Part shown: in pieces, positions 26,487-35,349 of the stretch
Layout: each line of letters starts with the position of its first letter
Position numbering within the stretch: the first letter of the stretch is position 1
DNA from: a virus
Virus record (IMG/VR): IMGVR_UViG_3300043464_001711
Coordinates: 29,998-93,997 of that record
DNA: 64,000 nt
Direction: 5' to 3' (one strand)
Notes under the pieces: generated by a model
What the model saw: only the letters and a program-made list of their open reading frames with translations
Told to the model about the DNA's origin: nothing
Database searches by the model: none
Translations under genes and position numbers: made by a program

Positions 26487-27422
26487 ATGATAGATTATTC
26501 AAATATACCATCAATAACTAACCATCAAACTTTTTTTGCTTTAGGTTCAACTACTTGGCAAACTTGGCAAAAACCAAGAAACTGTAAGTTTGTTTATATT
26601 ACAGTTATTGGAGGAGGGGGTGGGGGTGGTTCATCTTCAAATGTCGCCGGAAATGGTGGTGGAGGAGGTGGGGGTGGTTCATCCGCAATTACTAATATAT
26701 TAATACCTTCAGTATTACTACCAGATACCTTATACGTACAAGTTGGACTTGGAGGTGCTGGTGGTACATCTGGTGGTGATGGTGGTTTTGGTGGTCAATC
26801 TTTTGTTTCAATTAGCCCCTCAACGACCGCTATTGATGTTATTATTAGGACATCTACTACCGCAGCTCTTGGTGGTTTTGGGGGTGACTCTGGTGCTGGT
26901 GGTATTGGTGGTAATGGGGGTACACCTTTTACTCAAACCGCTGGATTTTTATCATCACTTGGTATTTGGAATAGTAGAGTTGGTGATGCTGGTGCTACTG
27001 GTGGTTTTGGTTCTTCTGGTGCTGGAGGTTCTAAAACAGCTTTAGCTAATTTTCCACTTTGTGGAGGTGCTGGTGGGGGTGGAAAAACATCTACTACTAA
27101 TTTTGCTGGTGGTTCTATATTGGCAGGTGGTGTTTTAGGTAGAGTTGCCGGAGGTACCGGTGGGGGTGGTGCTGCTAGTGCTGGTTCTAAAGGATTAATA
27201 ACAATAACCCCAAATTTATTAACTTATTCATCAACTGAATTTCCATTTGCAACAACAGGTGGTTCAGGTGGTGGAAGTAATGTTACCATTAGTGGTGGTG
27301 GTGGAAATGGAGGTGCTGGTGAAATAGGTTCTGGTGGCGGGGGTTCTGGAGCTATAGATGGTGGTACTGGTAGAGTTGGGGGTAGAGGTGGTGATGGAAT
27401 TGTATTTATAACAACATTTTAA
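26487..27422 (+). CDS. Glycine-rich tail-fibre adhesin, copy 1
   Basis: I choose the ATG at 26487 because the frame from there (MIDYSNIPSITNHQTFFALGSTTW) aligns with the neighbouring paralogue. A small N-terminal strand domain (W-Q-x-W-x-K-P-x-NCKF) is followed by blocks of Gly runs separated by short hydrophobic strands. This architecture is like glycine-rich adhesins of T-even phages (gp38-like polyglycine helix domains) and other glycine-rich fibre tips that set host range. It ends GGRGGDGIVFITTF. The neighbouring copy has the same start and end but different loops, as expected for receptor-binding diversity. Confidence 0.75.
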   Translation: MIDYSNIPSITNHQTFFALGSTTWQTWQKPRNCKFVYITVIGGGGGGGSSSNVAGNGGGGGGGGSSAITNILIPSVLLPDTLYVQVGLGGAGGTSGGDGGFGGQSFVSISPSTTAIDVIIRTSTTAALGGFGGDSGAGGIGGNGGTPFTQTAGFLSSLGIWNSRVGDAGATGGFGSSGAGGSKTALANFPLCGGAGGGGKTSTTNFAGGSILAGGVLGRVAGGTGGGGAASAGSKGLITITPNLLTYSSTEFPFATTGGSGGGSNVTISGGGGNGGAGEIGSGGGGSGAIDGGTGRVGGRGGDGIVFITTF

Positions 27423-27434
27423 AATTTTTAATAT

Positions 27435-28397
27435 ATGATAGATGTTTTTAACATACCTAATATTGATACAAATGTACAAGTATTTTACACAAAAGGTTCA
27501 GGTGTTTGGCAAAATTGGGTGAAACCTAAAAACTGTAAATTTATAAACATTACCACGATAGGTGGTGGTTCTGGTGGAGGTGGTGGAAGAGGTTCCAACA
27601 GTAGTGCGGCCATCGGTGGTGGAGGTGGTGCGTCTTCATCGGTAACGACTGGTATTTTTCAGGCAAATTTATTGCCAGATACTTTATATATTCTTGTGGG
27701 TCCTGGTGGTACCGGTGGAACATCAGGTCCTGCAGGGTTTAGTGGTGGTACAGGTGGGGTGGGATCAATTTCATATGTATCAGTTTTACCATCAACCGCA
27801 TCAACATCAAATATTATTTTAGCAAGTGGTGCTGTAGCGGCCACTGGTGGTGCTGGTGGTGCAATAGGACCTGGTACTGCAAATGGAGGAACTGCTGGTA
27901 CAATATTTACGTCTACCAACGGTATTTTATCATCTTTAGGTATTGTAAATTCAATTGCAGGACAAAATGGTGCATTAGGTCGAAATATTACATTTGGTGA
28001 TAATATAGCGGTAATTAATATCGTAACTGGTGGAGCTGGTGGAGGAGGATCATCAAGTTCATTATCTTCTTATTCTGGAGGTTCAATTACTACTTCAGGA
28101 TTTATACCCCAACTTAATGGTGGTGCATTAGGTTTTGTTGCTAACGCTGGTGTTGGTAATTCCGGTTTTATTAGTTTGAATCCGTCATCTTTAACAACTT
28201 CAAGAACCCCATTTTTAACTACAGGCGGAGCTGGTGGTGGTGGAGCAACAAACAACGCTTCAGGTACATTCACAGGTGGAGACGGAGGTAATGGTGGATA
28301 TGGTTCAGGTGGTGCCGGTGGTGGAGGTTCGTATAATGGTGCAGGAGGTACTGGAGGTCGTGGTGGTGACGGTATAGTTATTATCACTTGTTGGTAA
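27435..28397 (+). CDS. Glycine-rich tail-fibre adhesin, copy 2
   Basis: 320 residues, paralogue of the preceding gene. The start (MIDVFNIPNIDTNVQVFYTKGSGVWQNW) and the end (GGRGGDGIVIITCW) match closely while the central loops differ. The ordered Gly-run blocks suggest a bundle of polyglycine helices presenting variable loops to receptors. The stop codon abuts the stop of the convergent small gene at 28398. A tandem pair suggests duplication followed by divergence, possibly allowing alternative tips. Confidence 0.75.
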   Translation: MIDVFNIPNIDTNVQVFYTKGSGVWQNWVKPKNCKFINITTIGGGSGGGGGRGSNSSAAIGGGGGASSSVTTGIFQANLLPDTLYILVGPGGTGGTSGPAGFSGGTGGVGSISYVSVLPSTASTSNIILASGAVAATGGAGGAIGPGTANGGTAGTIFTSTNGILSSLGIVNSIAGQNGALGRNITFGDNIAVINIVTGGAGGGGSSSSLSSYSGGSITTSGFIPQLNGGALGFVANAGVGNSGFISLNPSSLTTSRTPFLTTGGAGGGGATNNASGTFTGGDGGNGGYGSGGAGGGGSYNGAGGTGGRGGDGIVIITCW

Positions 28398-28547
28398 TTA
28401 TTCTCCGTAAATATCTACTTTAGTTTTACAAGCATCCTTAATTAATTTCTCAACAAAAGCAAACATTTTAAGACCGTTATTTTCACAATACTCTTTTAAT
28501 AGTTTATGTGTTTGTGGTGTTATTTTTAAATTTTTGTCCCTTTTCAT
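28398..28547 (-). CDS. Small ribbon-helix-helix-like regulator (49 residues)
   Basis: Reads MKRDKNLKITPQTHKLLKEY, then a second helix ending FVEKLIKDACKTK. The short strand LKITPQTH followed by two helices is the pattern of small MetJ/Arc-type ribbon-helix-helix proteins of phages, which bind DNA as dimers. It is antisense to the flanking structural genes. Its promoter region carries an exact 9-bp inverted repeat (28562-28583) overlapping a late-type motif, a natural place for an autoregulatory operator. It is too short to be certain. Confidence 0.6.
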   Translation of the reverse strand: MKRDKNLKITPQTHKLLKEYCENNGLKMFAFVEKLIKDACKTKVDIYGE

Positions 28548-28558
28548 GGTTTTTTAAC

Positions 28559-28567
28559 TATAAATAT
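28559..28567 (-). promoter_or_regulatory. Candidate late promoter motif ATATTTATA
   Basis: Exact match on the minus strand, 11 nt before the ATG of the ribbon-helix-helix-like gene, overlapping the operator-like palindrome. Confidence 0.45.
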
Positions 28568-28583
28568 GATAAAAATCATATTT
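28562..28583. promoter_or_regulatory. Operator-like inverted repeat between regulator and sheath genes
   Basis: AAATATGAT-AAAA-ATCATATTT, perfect 9-bp arms. It lies 15 bp from the start of the small regulator gene and about 100 bp upstream of the tail sheath gene, so a dimeric repressor bound here could act on both. Confidence 0.6.
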
Positions 28584-28640
28584 GTGTCATACTATTTTTT
28601 GTTGTAGAATAACAAAAAAAATCTTTTGATAATTTCAACA

Positions 28641-28649
28641 ATATTTATT
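28641..28649 (+). promoter_or_regulatory. Candidate late promoter motif ATATTTATT
   Basis: One base from consensus, 37 nt before the sheath ATG. The leader between them is A-rich and resembles the leader of the tail tube gene. Confidence 0.5.
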
Positions 28650-28686
28650 TATAAAATAACGAAATAAAAAAAATAAAAAATTAAAA

Positions 28687-31488
28687 ATGGCATCAGACAA
28701 AATATTCGTATCACCAGGTGTGTTTACATCTGAAAAAGATTTAAGTTTTGTAGCACAACAAGTTGGTGTAACCACTTTAGGTGTTGTCGGAGAAACAACC
28801 AAAGGTCCTGCTTTTGAACCAATCTTCATTACAAATTATGAAGAGTTTACGGCAATATTTGGTGGTCTTAACCCTAAAAGATTTGGGGGTGAATCTAGAA
28901 AACCTAAATTTGAATTACCTTATATAGCGAAAAGTTATCTACAACAATCAAACCAAATGTTTGTAACAAGAATTCTTGGTTTAACTGGTTATGATGCTGG
29001 TGACGCTTGGTTACTAACGGCTAGTGCTAACTACGACCCATCAACAATTGGTGTTTCTGTAGCGGCTCAAGATTTTACTTGTAACTTTACAGGTGGGACC
29101 GAGTACTTTAATTTTGCAGGACCAGGAGCTACTGAGGCTGAAGTGTTATTTGATGCAGCATTATTCCCTAATGGGCCAACAAATACTACTGCAACCCCAG
29201 TACCAAATGATACTGTTACATACCCTGAAGGTATCTATTTTGAAAAAGTAGGAACTTCTTTCGTTGGTTATAGTGCTAGTATTGTACAAACAGGTGTTGT
29301 TGGTACAAGTGGTACGTCATCGGGTACTGTAATAACATATTCAGCATCTTCTTACTCAGAATATGAAGGAATGGTATTAGCTATGTTAAGGTCAAGAGGT
29401 GATTATGGTGACGTTAATAATGTTACAGATACTCTTACATATAGAACTTTACAGTCACAATCTGGACTTGTTATGAACCCATTAAATACTGGTACAAACT
29501 CTGAAGCTGATTTTGTATTATCTGCGACAAACAATACTACAAGTGCTATTACTAGATATGATGTTTCTTTAGATACAACTTCTAGAAATTATTTACCTAG
29601 AGTACTTGGTACAGATTTCTTTGATAGAGATGCTTTAGTATTTGTTGAAGAACTTTATCCTAATAAACTAAATGAATTAATTGAAAATGGTTATATTCTT
29701 GGATTAAACACAGGCTTAACCTATACAAATAATTTTGAAAATTACCAACAACAATGGCAAACACCTGAGACACCTTGGGTTGTTTCTGAATTACGTGGTA
29801 ACATTGTACAAAAATTATTTAAGTTTGTATCTATATCTGATGGTACTATGGCAAACAAAGAAATTAAAATTTCAATAGCTAACATTAAACCTGATACAAA
29901 AGAGTTTGACATTATAGTTAGAGATTTTTATGATAATGATACAAGACCTTCAATTATTGAGTCTTTCCGTAAAGTTGTTATGGACCCTTCTAGTAGTAAT
30001 TTTATTGGTAGAAGAATAGGTACAGCCGATGGTGAATTCTCTTTAAGAAGTAGATATATCATGATGGTAACTAACCCTGAATCCCCAATTGACGCATTCC
30101 CAGCGGGTTATGAAGGTTATATCGTTAGAGATTACCCAACAGGAGTTTTAGCACCACAATTAAATTTTAAAACTCAATATGATATTGTAAACGATAATAT
30201 CAGAAAAGTATATTTAGGTTTATCCGATACTGTTGGTATTGATCAAAACATGTTTAACTGGAAAGGTTATACAAATGGAGTTACACCAGCTCAGTGGACA
30301 GCTAGAACAGAAGGATATCACATGGATAGTGGAGCTACAGTAGCTGGTAATTTTGTTGTAGGATGTTGTCCATTTAGAACACTTTCTGGTCTTGAAGGTA
30401 CTTCTTACGAATCTATTCAATCCAGAAAATTCACATTAGCACCTTATTTAGGTTTTGATGGTTGGAACTCTTACAGAACAACTAGAACAAATGAAGATAG
30501 GTATAAAGTTGGTAGAGCCGGATTTGAAAATGGTTTAAATGAAGAAGAATTTAAAATTGTGGGTACTAATGAAGGAACTTCTGACTATTACGCATACTTA
30601 CAAGGTATCCGTACTTTTAGAAATCCTGAAGCGGTTAATATTAACGTATTAGCTACACCTGGTATTGATTATAGTGACAACTCAGAATTAGTTGGTATAA
30701 CAATTGACATGGTTGAAGAAGAAAGGGCAGATTCAGTTTATATCTTAACTTCACCTGAAGGTGTTACTTATAATAGTGTCACACAATTGACTAGTTTAGG
30801 ATTCTCAACGGTAGATGTACCTTCAGCTGACGACATGGTAGGTTTACTTGAAGCAGCCGACATTGATTCTAACTACACAGCCACTTACTGGCCATGGATT
30901 CAATCATTAGATAATGAAAACAATGTTAATGTTTGGTTACCACCTACATATGAAGTAGTACGTAACATCGCTTTAACTGATAACGTATCATTCCCATGGT
31001 TCGCTTCGGCTGGTTATACAAGAGGTCTTACTTCAGCTATCCAAGCTAGAGTTAAATTGACTGAATCAGATAGAGACACTCTTTATGAAGGAAGAATTAA
31101 TCCAATGGCTACATTCTCTGATCAAGGAGTTGTAATTTGGGGTAATAAAAATTTACAAATTAAAGATTCAGCTCTTGATAGATTGAACATTAGAAGATTG
31201 TTACTACAAACAAGAAAATTAATTTCAGCGGTAGCAGTAAGATTGTTATTCGAACAAAACGACCAAATTGTGAGAAACCAATTCTTATCACTTGTTAATC
31301 CAATCTTGGAAAACATTAAGAGAGAAAGAGGTTTGGCTGACTTTAGAGTTGTTCTTTCTAATGACCCTGAAGAAATCGATAGAAATGAATTAAGAGGTAA
31401 AATATTTATCAAACCTGTACCATCACTAGAATTCATAATCTTAGAATTCAATGTAACATCTACAGGAGCTTCTTTCGATAACCTATAA
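28687..31488 (+). CDS. Contractile tail sheath protein
   Basis: 933 residues, longer than T4 gp18 (659). The N-terminus KIFVSPGVFTSEKDLSFV and VGVTTLGVVGETTKGPAFEP, and the C-terminal domain (LLFEQNDQIVRNQFLSLVNPIL, RGLADFRVVLSND, LRGKIFIKPVPSLEFIILEFNV), are classic sheath features: the C-terminal domain forms the inner helical mesh and N- and C-terminal arms link neighbours. The extra length sits in the middle (about 140-270, STIGVSVAAQDFTCNFTGG...), probably an outward-facing decoration. The gene has its own late motif, a long A-rich leader and a terminator, consistent with very high late expression. Confidence 0.93.
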   Translation: MASDKIFVSPGVFTSEKDLSFVAQQVGVTTLGVVGETTKGPAFEPIFITNYEEFTAIFGGLNPKRFGGESRKPKFELPYIAKSYLQQSNQMFVTRILGLTGYDAGDAWLLTASANYDPSTIGVSVAAQDFTCNFTGGTEYFNFAGPGATEAEVLFDAALFPNGPTNTTATPVPNDTVTYPEGIYFEKVGTSFVGYSASIVQTGVVGTSGTSSGTVITYSASSYSEYEGMVLAMLRSRGDYGDVNNVTDTLTYRTLQSQSGLVMNPLNTGTNSEADFVLSATNNTTSAITRYDVSLDTTSRNYLPRVLGTDFFDRDALVFVEELYPNKLNELIENGYILGLNTGLTYTNNFENYQQQWQTPETPWVVSELRGNIVQKLFKFVSISDGTMANKEIKISIANIKPDTKEFDIIVRDFYDNDTRPSIIESFRKVVMDPSSSNFIGRRIGTADGEFSLRSRYIMMVTNPESPIDAFPAGYEGYIVRDYPTGVLAPQLNFKTQYDIVNDNIRKVYLGLSDTVGIDQNMFNWKGYTNGVTPAQWTARTEGYHMDSGATVAGNFVVGCCPFRTLSGLEGTSYESIQSRKFTLAPYLGFDGWNSYRTTRTNEDRYKVGRAGFENGLNEEEFKIVGTNEGTSDYYAYLQGIRTFRNPEAVNINVLATPGIDYSDNSELVGITIDMVEEERADSVYILTSPEGVTYNSVTQLTSLGFSTVDVPSADDMVGLLEAADIDSNYTATYWPWIQSLDNENNVNVWLPPTYEVVRNIALTDNVSFPWFASAGYTRGLTSAIQARVKLTESDRDTLYEGRINPMATFSDQGVVIWGNKNLQIKDSALDRLNIRRLLLQTRKLISAVAVRLLFEQNDQIVRNQFLSLVNPILENIKRERGLADFRVVLSNDPEEIDRNELRGKIFIKPVPSLEFIILEFNVTSTGASFDNL

Positions 31489-31506
31489 GAATAAATAAAT
31501 AACTAA

Positions 31507-31538
31507 AAGGCTCACTAGTAAAGTGGGCCTTTTTTTTA
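31507..31538 (+). terminator. Terminator after the sheath gene
   Basis: AGGCTCAC (31508-31515), 7-nt loop, GTGGGCCT (31523-31530) with one G-T pair, then T8. Confidence 0.88.
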
Positions 31539-31566
31539 TCAAAAATAACTTTTTCTTAAAAGAAAG

Positions 31567-31575
31567 ATATTTATA
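31567..31575 (+). promoter_or_regulatory. Candidate late promoter motif ATATTTATA
   Basis: Exact match 14 nt before the ATG at 31590. Confidence 0.55.
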
Positions 31576-31589
31576 ATAAAAAAGAAATT

Positions 31590-32147
31590 ATGTCAAAAAT
31601 TATTAATAAAAAACAATTGGACGTTCTTATTGAATCAACACTTAAAGAATGGAATTATAATATGGATTCTCATGGTATGAGTCAGGCAACGGGTGGCTTT
31701 TGTGAAGGAAAATGGGGTGATCCTGAATGTATGAAATATTGGTTAAATACTGGGCATATACATAAAAAAGAATATGATGACTGGGAAGAAAATTATTCAC
31801 AAAAAACGTCTGAAATAAAAGAAGGCAAAGGTACCATGTGTGAATGTGGTGGTATGGTGTATGAAGGAGAATGTAATGAGTGTGGAACTTCATATATGAA
31901 AAAAGGTAAAAAAGAAGAGAAAATAAAAAATCCTGGTAAATATATAAATGGGCCTAGAACAGAAGCCGGAATTGATGATGACGGTGATGGTGTCCCTAAT
32001 CGTGCAGATAAAAAACCTAAAGATGGTAATGTGACAGAAGCTTCAGTTAAAGATTTAGCTGAATCAGTTACAAAAACATTTGACGCATCATTCTTAACAG
32101 AGAATATGGATAACTTTAAAAAGTTAATTAATTACAGAAACAAATAA
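31590..32147 (+). CDS. Putative internal virion protein with Zn-ribbon-like and Ca-binding-like motifs
   Basis: 185 residues. The N-terminus MSKIINKKQLDVLIESTLKEW carries LIE and LKE, matching the (L/I)-x-E rule of T4-type prohead protease sites. The middle has CECGG-x8-CNECG, a possible four-Cys zinc knuckle, and DDDGDGVPNRADKKPKDG resembles thrombospondin type 3 calcium repeats. A second helical peptide (FDASFLTENMDNFKKLINY) closes the protein. No enzymatic domain. It stands between sheath and tube genes next to other proteins with similar N-termini; I infer an internal head (core) protein. Confidence 0.55.
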   Translation: MSKIINKKQLDVLIESTLKEWNYNMDSHGMSQATGGFCEGKWGDPECMKYWLNTGHIHKKEYDDWEENYSQKTSEIKEGKGTMCECGGMVYEGECNECGTSYMKKGKKEEKIKNPGKYINGPRTEAGIDDDGDGVPNRADKKPKDGNVTEASVKDLAESVTKTFDASFLTENMDNFKKLINYRNK

Positions 32148-32158
32148 AAACTAATAAA

Positions 32159-32815
32159 ATGACAAAAGTAAGATATAAAATCAGAAAAGAACAACTAGAA
32201 AGAGTTGTTGAAAATTTTGTAATGGAATCAGCGATGATTGAAAAGAACGCTGCTAAAAAACACAAAATGTCGATGGGTGCTGAACAAGCTGACGATATGG
32301 GTGAAGGAATGGAAAAAGCTAAAGAAGTTAAAAAAGCTAAAATGAAACAAGCTCCTGAAGTTAAAAAACACATCCACGGAAAAGTTAACGAATCTAGAGT
32401 GTTAAGAGAAAATTCTGAAGAAGAGGCGATGGAATTTTTAAATGATTTAAAAGAAAATGACCCTGAAGCATACGCAAAATTAGAACAATCAGCAAAAAGT
32501 ATTCAAGCAAAATTAGAATCTGGAATGCAAGAAGAAGGATTACGTGATACTTTTAATAGGATAAAGGGTAAAATAGGTGGTGTACTATCTACTATTGGTA
32601 TTGGTGGTTTAGGTGTTTTTGGTAGTAGCCTTGAACAAGCGGCTAAAATGGGTAATTACGCAGTAGATTTGACAGACCCTTTATTTGTTACATCTGTGAT
32701 AGCTCTTTTAACTGGTGGTGGTCTTGTAGCCTCAAAAATACACCAAACAACAAAAGCACAAGAAAAAGAAAGAATGGAAAGAGCTAAGGCTAAATTAAAA
32801 AATAGAAATATATAA
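32159..32815 (+). CDS. Putative internal/membrane-interacting protein (218 residues)
   Basis: The basic N-terminus MTKVRYKIRKEQLERVVENF is followed by highly charged helices (residues 30-120), then two hydrophobic segments (about 141-158 IGGVLSTIGIGGLGVFG and about 178-195 VTSVIALLTGGGLVASKI) and a basic C-terminal helix. Starts 11 nt after the previous gene, in one transcript. A protein that is soluble in the capsid but can insert in a membrane would fit DNA-ejection or pore roles; inferred. Confidence 0.5.
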   Translation: MTKVRYKIRKEQLERVVENFVMESAMIEKNAAKKHKMSMGAEQADDMGEGMEKAKEVKKAKMKQAPEVKKHIHGKVNESRVLRENSEEEAMEFLNDLKENDPEAYAKLEQSAKSIQAKLESGMQEEGLRDTFNRIKGKIGGVLSTIGIGGLGVFGSSLEQAAKMGNYAVDLTDPLFVTSVIALLTGGGLVASKIHQTTKAQEKERMERAKAKLKNRNI

Positions 32816-32835
32816 ATTTTTTATTTAAAATAAAT

Positions 32836-32860
32836 AAACCCCGTTTAATCGGGGTTTTTT
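32836..32860. terminator. Bidirectional terminator between convergent genes
   Basis: AACCCCG / CGGGGTT hairpin with A-run before and T-run after. The stop codon of the minus-strand gene (32845) lies in the hairpin. Confidence 0.85.
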
Positions 32861-33204
32861 GTTTTATCTAATTTTCTACTTTTTAAAACTATATCACATT
32901 TTTCTTTTGTTATAAGAGCTGATTCTCTAATTTCCTCGGTATAGTTAAAGGCTTTTTTTAAGTAAAAAAACCAGAAAAAAAAGTGTCCAACAAAGGAGGG
33001 GAATAATATTAGTTTAGCAAAAGTTGGTGCTCCAAATAAAAAACAAACAATAGACGGAGACATAAAAATTAAAAAGAAAAGAATAAACATATAGTTTTCG
33101 TTTGAATAAAAAAGAATTCTTTTACACTCTTTTTTAGTTTCCACAATTTCTTCAGTTGAAACATCTTTCCACTTTTCAATAATCATATGTTCTTTATAAT
33201 CCAT
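32845..33204 (-). CDS. Small membrane protein with two transmembrane helices (119 residues)
   Basis: Two hydrophobic stretches, FILFFLIFMSPSIVCFLFG (about 41-59) and LILFPSFVGHFFFWFFYL (about 66-83), flanked by charged N- and C-terminal regions. It has no signal peptide or lipobox and no recognised family. The opposite strand to its neighbours and the lone position suggest an accessory function such as superinfection exclusion or a holin-like role (the lysozyme gene lies far away at 10566). Confidence 0.5.
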   Translation of the reverse strand: MDYKEHMIIEKWKDVSTEEIVETKKECKRILFYSNENYMFILFFLIFMSPSIVCFLFGAPTFAKLILFPSFVGHFFFWFFYLKKAFNYTEEIRESALITKEKCDIVLKSRKLDKTKNPD

Positions 33205-33253
33205 TTTATAATGTATTTAATCAGATTAATATTCTCTTTTTATAAAGATAACA

Positions 33254-33262
33254 ATATTTATC
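33254..33262 (+). promoter_or_regulatory. Candidate late promoter motif ATATTTATC
   Basis: One base from consensus, 28 nt before the ATG at 33291. A reverse copy (TATAAATAT, 33271-33279) lies in the same divergent gap and could serve the minus-strand membrane protein gene. Confidence 0.45.
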
Positions 33263-33290
33263 TATATAACTATAAATATTTTAAAAAAAA

Positions 33291-34202
33291 ATGAAAAAAA
33301 TTATCATAACTGAATCACAAGCAAAGTTTTTAAAACAATATCTTAACGAAGAAAGAGATTTAAGATTATACTCATTTGATTGGGATGATAACATATTAAA
33401 CATGCCAACTGAAATTTATCTTAAAGATAATATGGGAAATGTTGTTGGGATGTCCACACATGAATTTGCTGAATACAGACATTTAATAGGTAAAGAACCT
33501 TTTAAATATAAAGGTAAAATGGTTGTGGGTTATGATGAAGACCCTTATAGAGATTTTAAAGATCCAAATGCATTTATTAGAGATGCTAAAATAGCTATAG
33601 AAAATGAAGATTTTGCGCCAAGTATCGGTAAATTTATTGAAGCTTTAATTTACGCTAATCCACTTTCAATTAATACGGCTAGGGGGCACGACCCAAAAGT
33701 TCTTAAAAAAGGTCTTAGATTTTTTATCGATAAAGTTCTTACAGAAGATGAAAAAGAAGAAATGGTTGAAAATATAAAAGACGCTTACCAATACGAAGGT
33801 AATTATCCACAAGACTTTTTAAATAAAATAAATAACCTTAATACCAATCAGTTAATAGATTTTTATTTAGATAGTAGGGTTAAATATTATCCTGTTTCTT
33901 CTGATAAATTTGGTGAGAAGTCTGGGTTACCAGTTACAGGTGGGGCAGCAAACCCTGAATATGCAAAACAAGTAGCTTTATCACATTTCTTACAAACTAA
34001 TTTTGAAGATGTTAAAGATTTAATTAAAGGTGGTAAATATAATAAAATATCTTTAGGTTTTTCGGATGATGACCTTAAAAATGTTAACGCAATGGTAAAT
34101 TTTATTGATAGAGAATTATCAAAAGTATACCCTGAAGTTCACTTTGTTGTTTATGATACATCTGAGGGTGGTAAGAAAAAAATTGTTATTGAAAAAGATT
34201 AA
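33291..34202 (+). CDS. HAD-like phosphatase with ITESQ N-terminal peptide
   Basis: 303 residues. After the peptide MKKIIITESQAKFLKQYLNEE, the HAD motif I is FDWDDN (Asp30 nucleophile, Asp32 acid/base), motif II SINTAR around 126-131 (Thr129), and motif IV GFSDDD (256-261) supplies acidic metal ligands. HAD enzymes remove phosphate from sugars, nucleotides or proteins; substrate not deducible. The N-terminal peptide ends in L-N-E-E, matching a possible prohead protease site, so it may be packaged and injected. The neighbours at 34304 and 34801 carry similar peptides. Confidence 0.75.
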   Translation: MKKIIITESQAKFLKQYLNEERDLRLYSFDWDDNILNMPTEIYLKDNMGNVVGMSTHEFAEYRHLIGKEPFKYKGKMVVGYDEDPYRDFKDPNAFIRDAKIAIENEDFAPSIGKFIEALIYANPLSINTARGHDPKVLKKGLRFFIDKVLTEDEKEEMVENIKDAYQYEGNYPQDFLNKINNLNTNQLIDFYLDSRVKYYPVSSDKFGEKSGLPVTGGAANPEYAKQVALSHFLQTNFEDVKDLIKGGKYNKISLGFSDDDLKNVNAMVNFIDRELSKVYPEVHFVVYDTSEGGKKKIVIEKD

Positions 34203-34203
34203 T

Positions 34204-34323
34204 ATGAAAATAGTTGTACTTATTGTTTTAAGCTTTATTTTATTAGGGTGTAAAACTTCATCTGGTAATCATTGTGACGCTTACGGTAAATTAGAAAACA
34301 AAAATGAAAGAAAAAATTCGTAA
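34204..34323 (+). CDS. Small lipoprotein (39 residues)
   Basis: The ATG at 34204 lies 1 nt after the HAD gene stop. MKIVVLIVLSFILLGC is a compact signal peptide with a lipobox ending in Cys16, followed by a short polar tail (KTSSGNHCDAYGKLENKNE). The tail is too short for an enzyme. Small phage lipoproteins act as Rz1-type spanins or block superinfection at the membrane; either is possible. The end overlaps the next gene by 20 nt. Confidence 0.7.
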   Translation: MKIVVLIVLSFILLGCKTSSGNHCDAYGKLENKNERKNS

Positions 34324-34804
34324 AATATTAAAGGAAGAATCTGAAGAGTTTGATTGGACTAATCAAATAGACCCATTACAATCGTTTGAAGATTATTTTT
34401 ATGGTAAAAGTGGTTACAATACTAGAGATGTTCCAGGTATTTATATTAAGCGTGATAATGGGTGGTGGTCCAATTGGATTCATGAAGTTGAAATGGCTCA
34501 TGCCAGTTTTTTAGATGATGTTAATGAATTAAATGATATGGTACATGACTTGGTTAACCCAACAGACGGTTCAGAAAAATATAAAATGTTAGCTGACGAT
34601 GTTTATTCTTATCTAACCCCATCAAGAAATTTAGGTGGTAGGAGTTATTTATTGGATTTAGCTCTTGAAATTAAAATGGCTTATGACTATTTAGGCCCAT
34701 TTGCTGAAAAAAATAATCTAACTATTTTAGAGACATTAGATATTTTTAAACAGTGGTTGGGTAAAATGAAAAAAGAAGGTAAACCTTTACATGAAAAATT
34801 ATGA
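34304..34804 (+). CDS. Putative internal protein with ILKEE N-terminal peptide (166 residues)
   Basis: Starts MKEKIRKILKEESEEFDWTN. The next protein starts with nearly the same peptide (MKNLIKKILKEDFDW), although the bodies differ. A helical body with SYLLDLALEIKMAYDYLG and a C-terminal helix. No known domain. The shared N-terminus with an L-K-E site suggests common targeting. Overlaps the lipoprotein gene and the following ATG (4 nt), so expression is coupled. Confidence 0.55.
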   Translation: MKEKIRKILKEESEEFDWTNQIDPLQSFEDYFYGKSGYNTRDVPGIYIKRDNGWWSNWIHEVEMAHASFLDDVNELNDMVHDLVNPTDGSEKYKMLADDVYSYLTPSRNLGGRSYLLDLALEIKMAYDYLGPFAEKNNLTILETLDIFKQWLGKMKKEGKPLHEKL

Positions 34805-35349
34805 AAAATTTAATTAAAAAAATATTAAAAGAGGATTTTGATTGGATAACTGATATACCACCATTTATTGAGATTACTGAACCCGTATCACAAAAAAACC
34901 CAAGAGATGTTTTTAGATTACATTGGGCCAATGGTCATGGTGAAGATAGCGGTACTTGGTCCGATAGTTGGTACAACTTTACAAATGATTCTAATGGAAG
35001 TGAACAATTAATCAGATATGTTAAAATTTTACAAAATGGATTTAACTCTTCTGGTTATTTCAGCCTTGAAAAATTAATAGATTTATATTTAGATGGTGGT
35101 CATGATTATATTGTAACTAATTGGATGAGGGGTGAGTTATCTAAAATACCTACAAATGGTTTTGGTGAAGATACTATATATAATGAAAAAAGAGATTCCT
35201 TAGATGAAATGTTAAAAGATGACCTATATGATATGGGTATTTTATCTTACGATTCTTATAGTGGTGATTATGCAACAGTAGAAAGGTGGTGGATTACTTA
35301 TTTTGATGAGTATGGGGTTGAATTTGAAACAAAAATTAATAGAATATAA
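34801..35349 (+). CDS. Putative internal protein with ILKE N-terminal peptide (182 residues)
   Basis: MKNLIKKILKEDFDWITDIPP at the start; the body is rich in aromatic and acidic residues (WANGHGEDSGTWSDSWYNF, YATVERWWITYFDEYG). No known motif. The last gene of the 33291-35349 unit, followed by a terminator. Grouped with the internal-protein candidates by its N-terminus; function unknown. Confidence 0.55.
   Translation: MKNLIKKILKEDFDWITDIPPFIEITEPVSQKNPRDVFRLHWANGHGEDSGTWSDSWYNFTNDSNGSEQLIRYVKILQNGFNSSGYFSLEKLIDLYLDGGHDYIVTNWMRGELSKIPTNGFGEDTIYNEKRDSLDEMLKDDLYDMGILSYDSYSGDYATVERWWITYFDEYGVEFETKINRI

Noticed and set aside
27659-28387. Proline-rich open frames antisense to the glycine-rich adhesin gene
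   Set aside because: They are the complement of GGT/GGN glycine codons, with no promoter or start signal; shadows of the adhesin gene.
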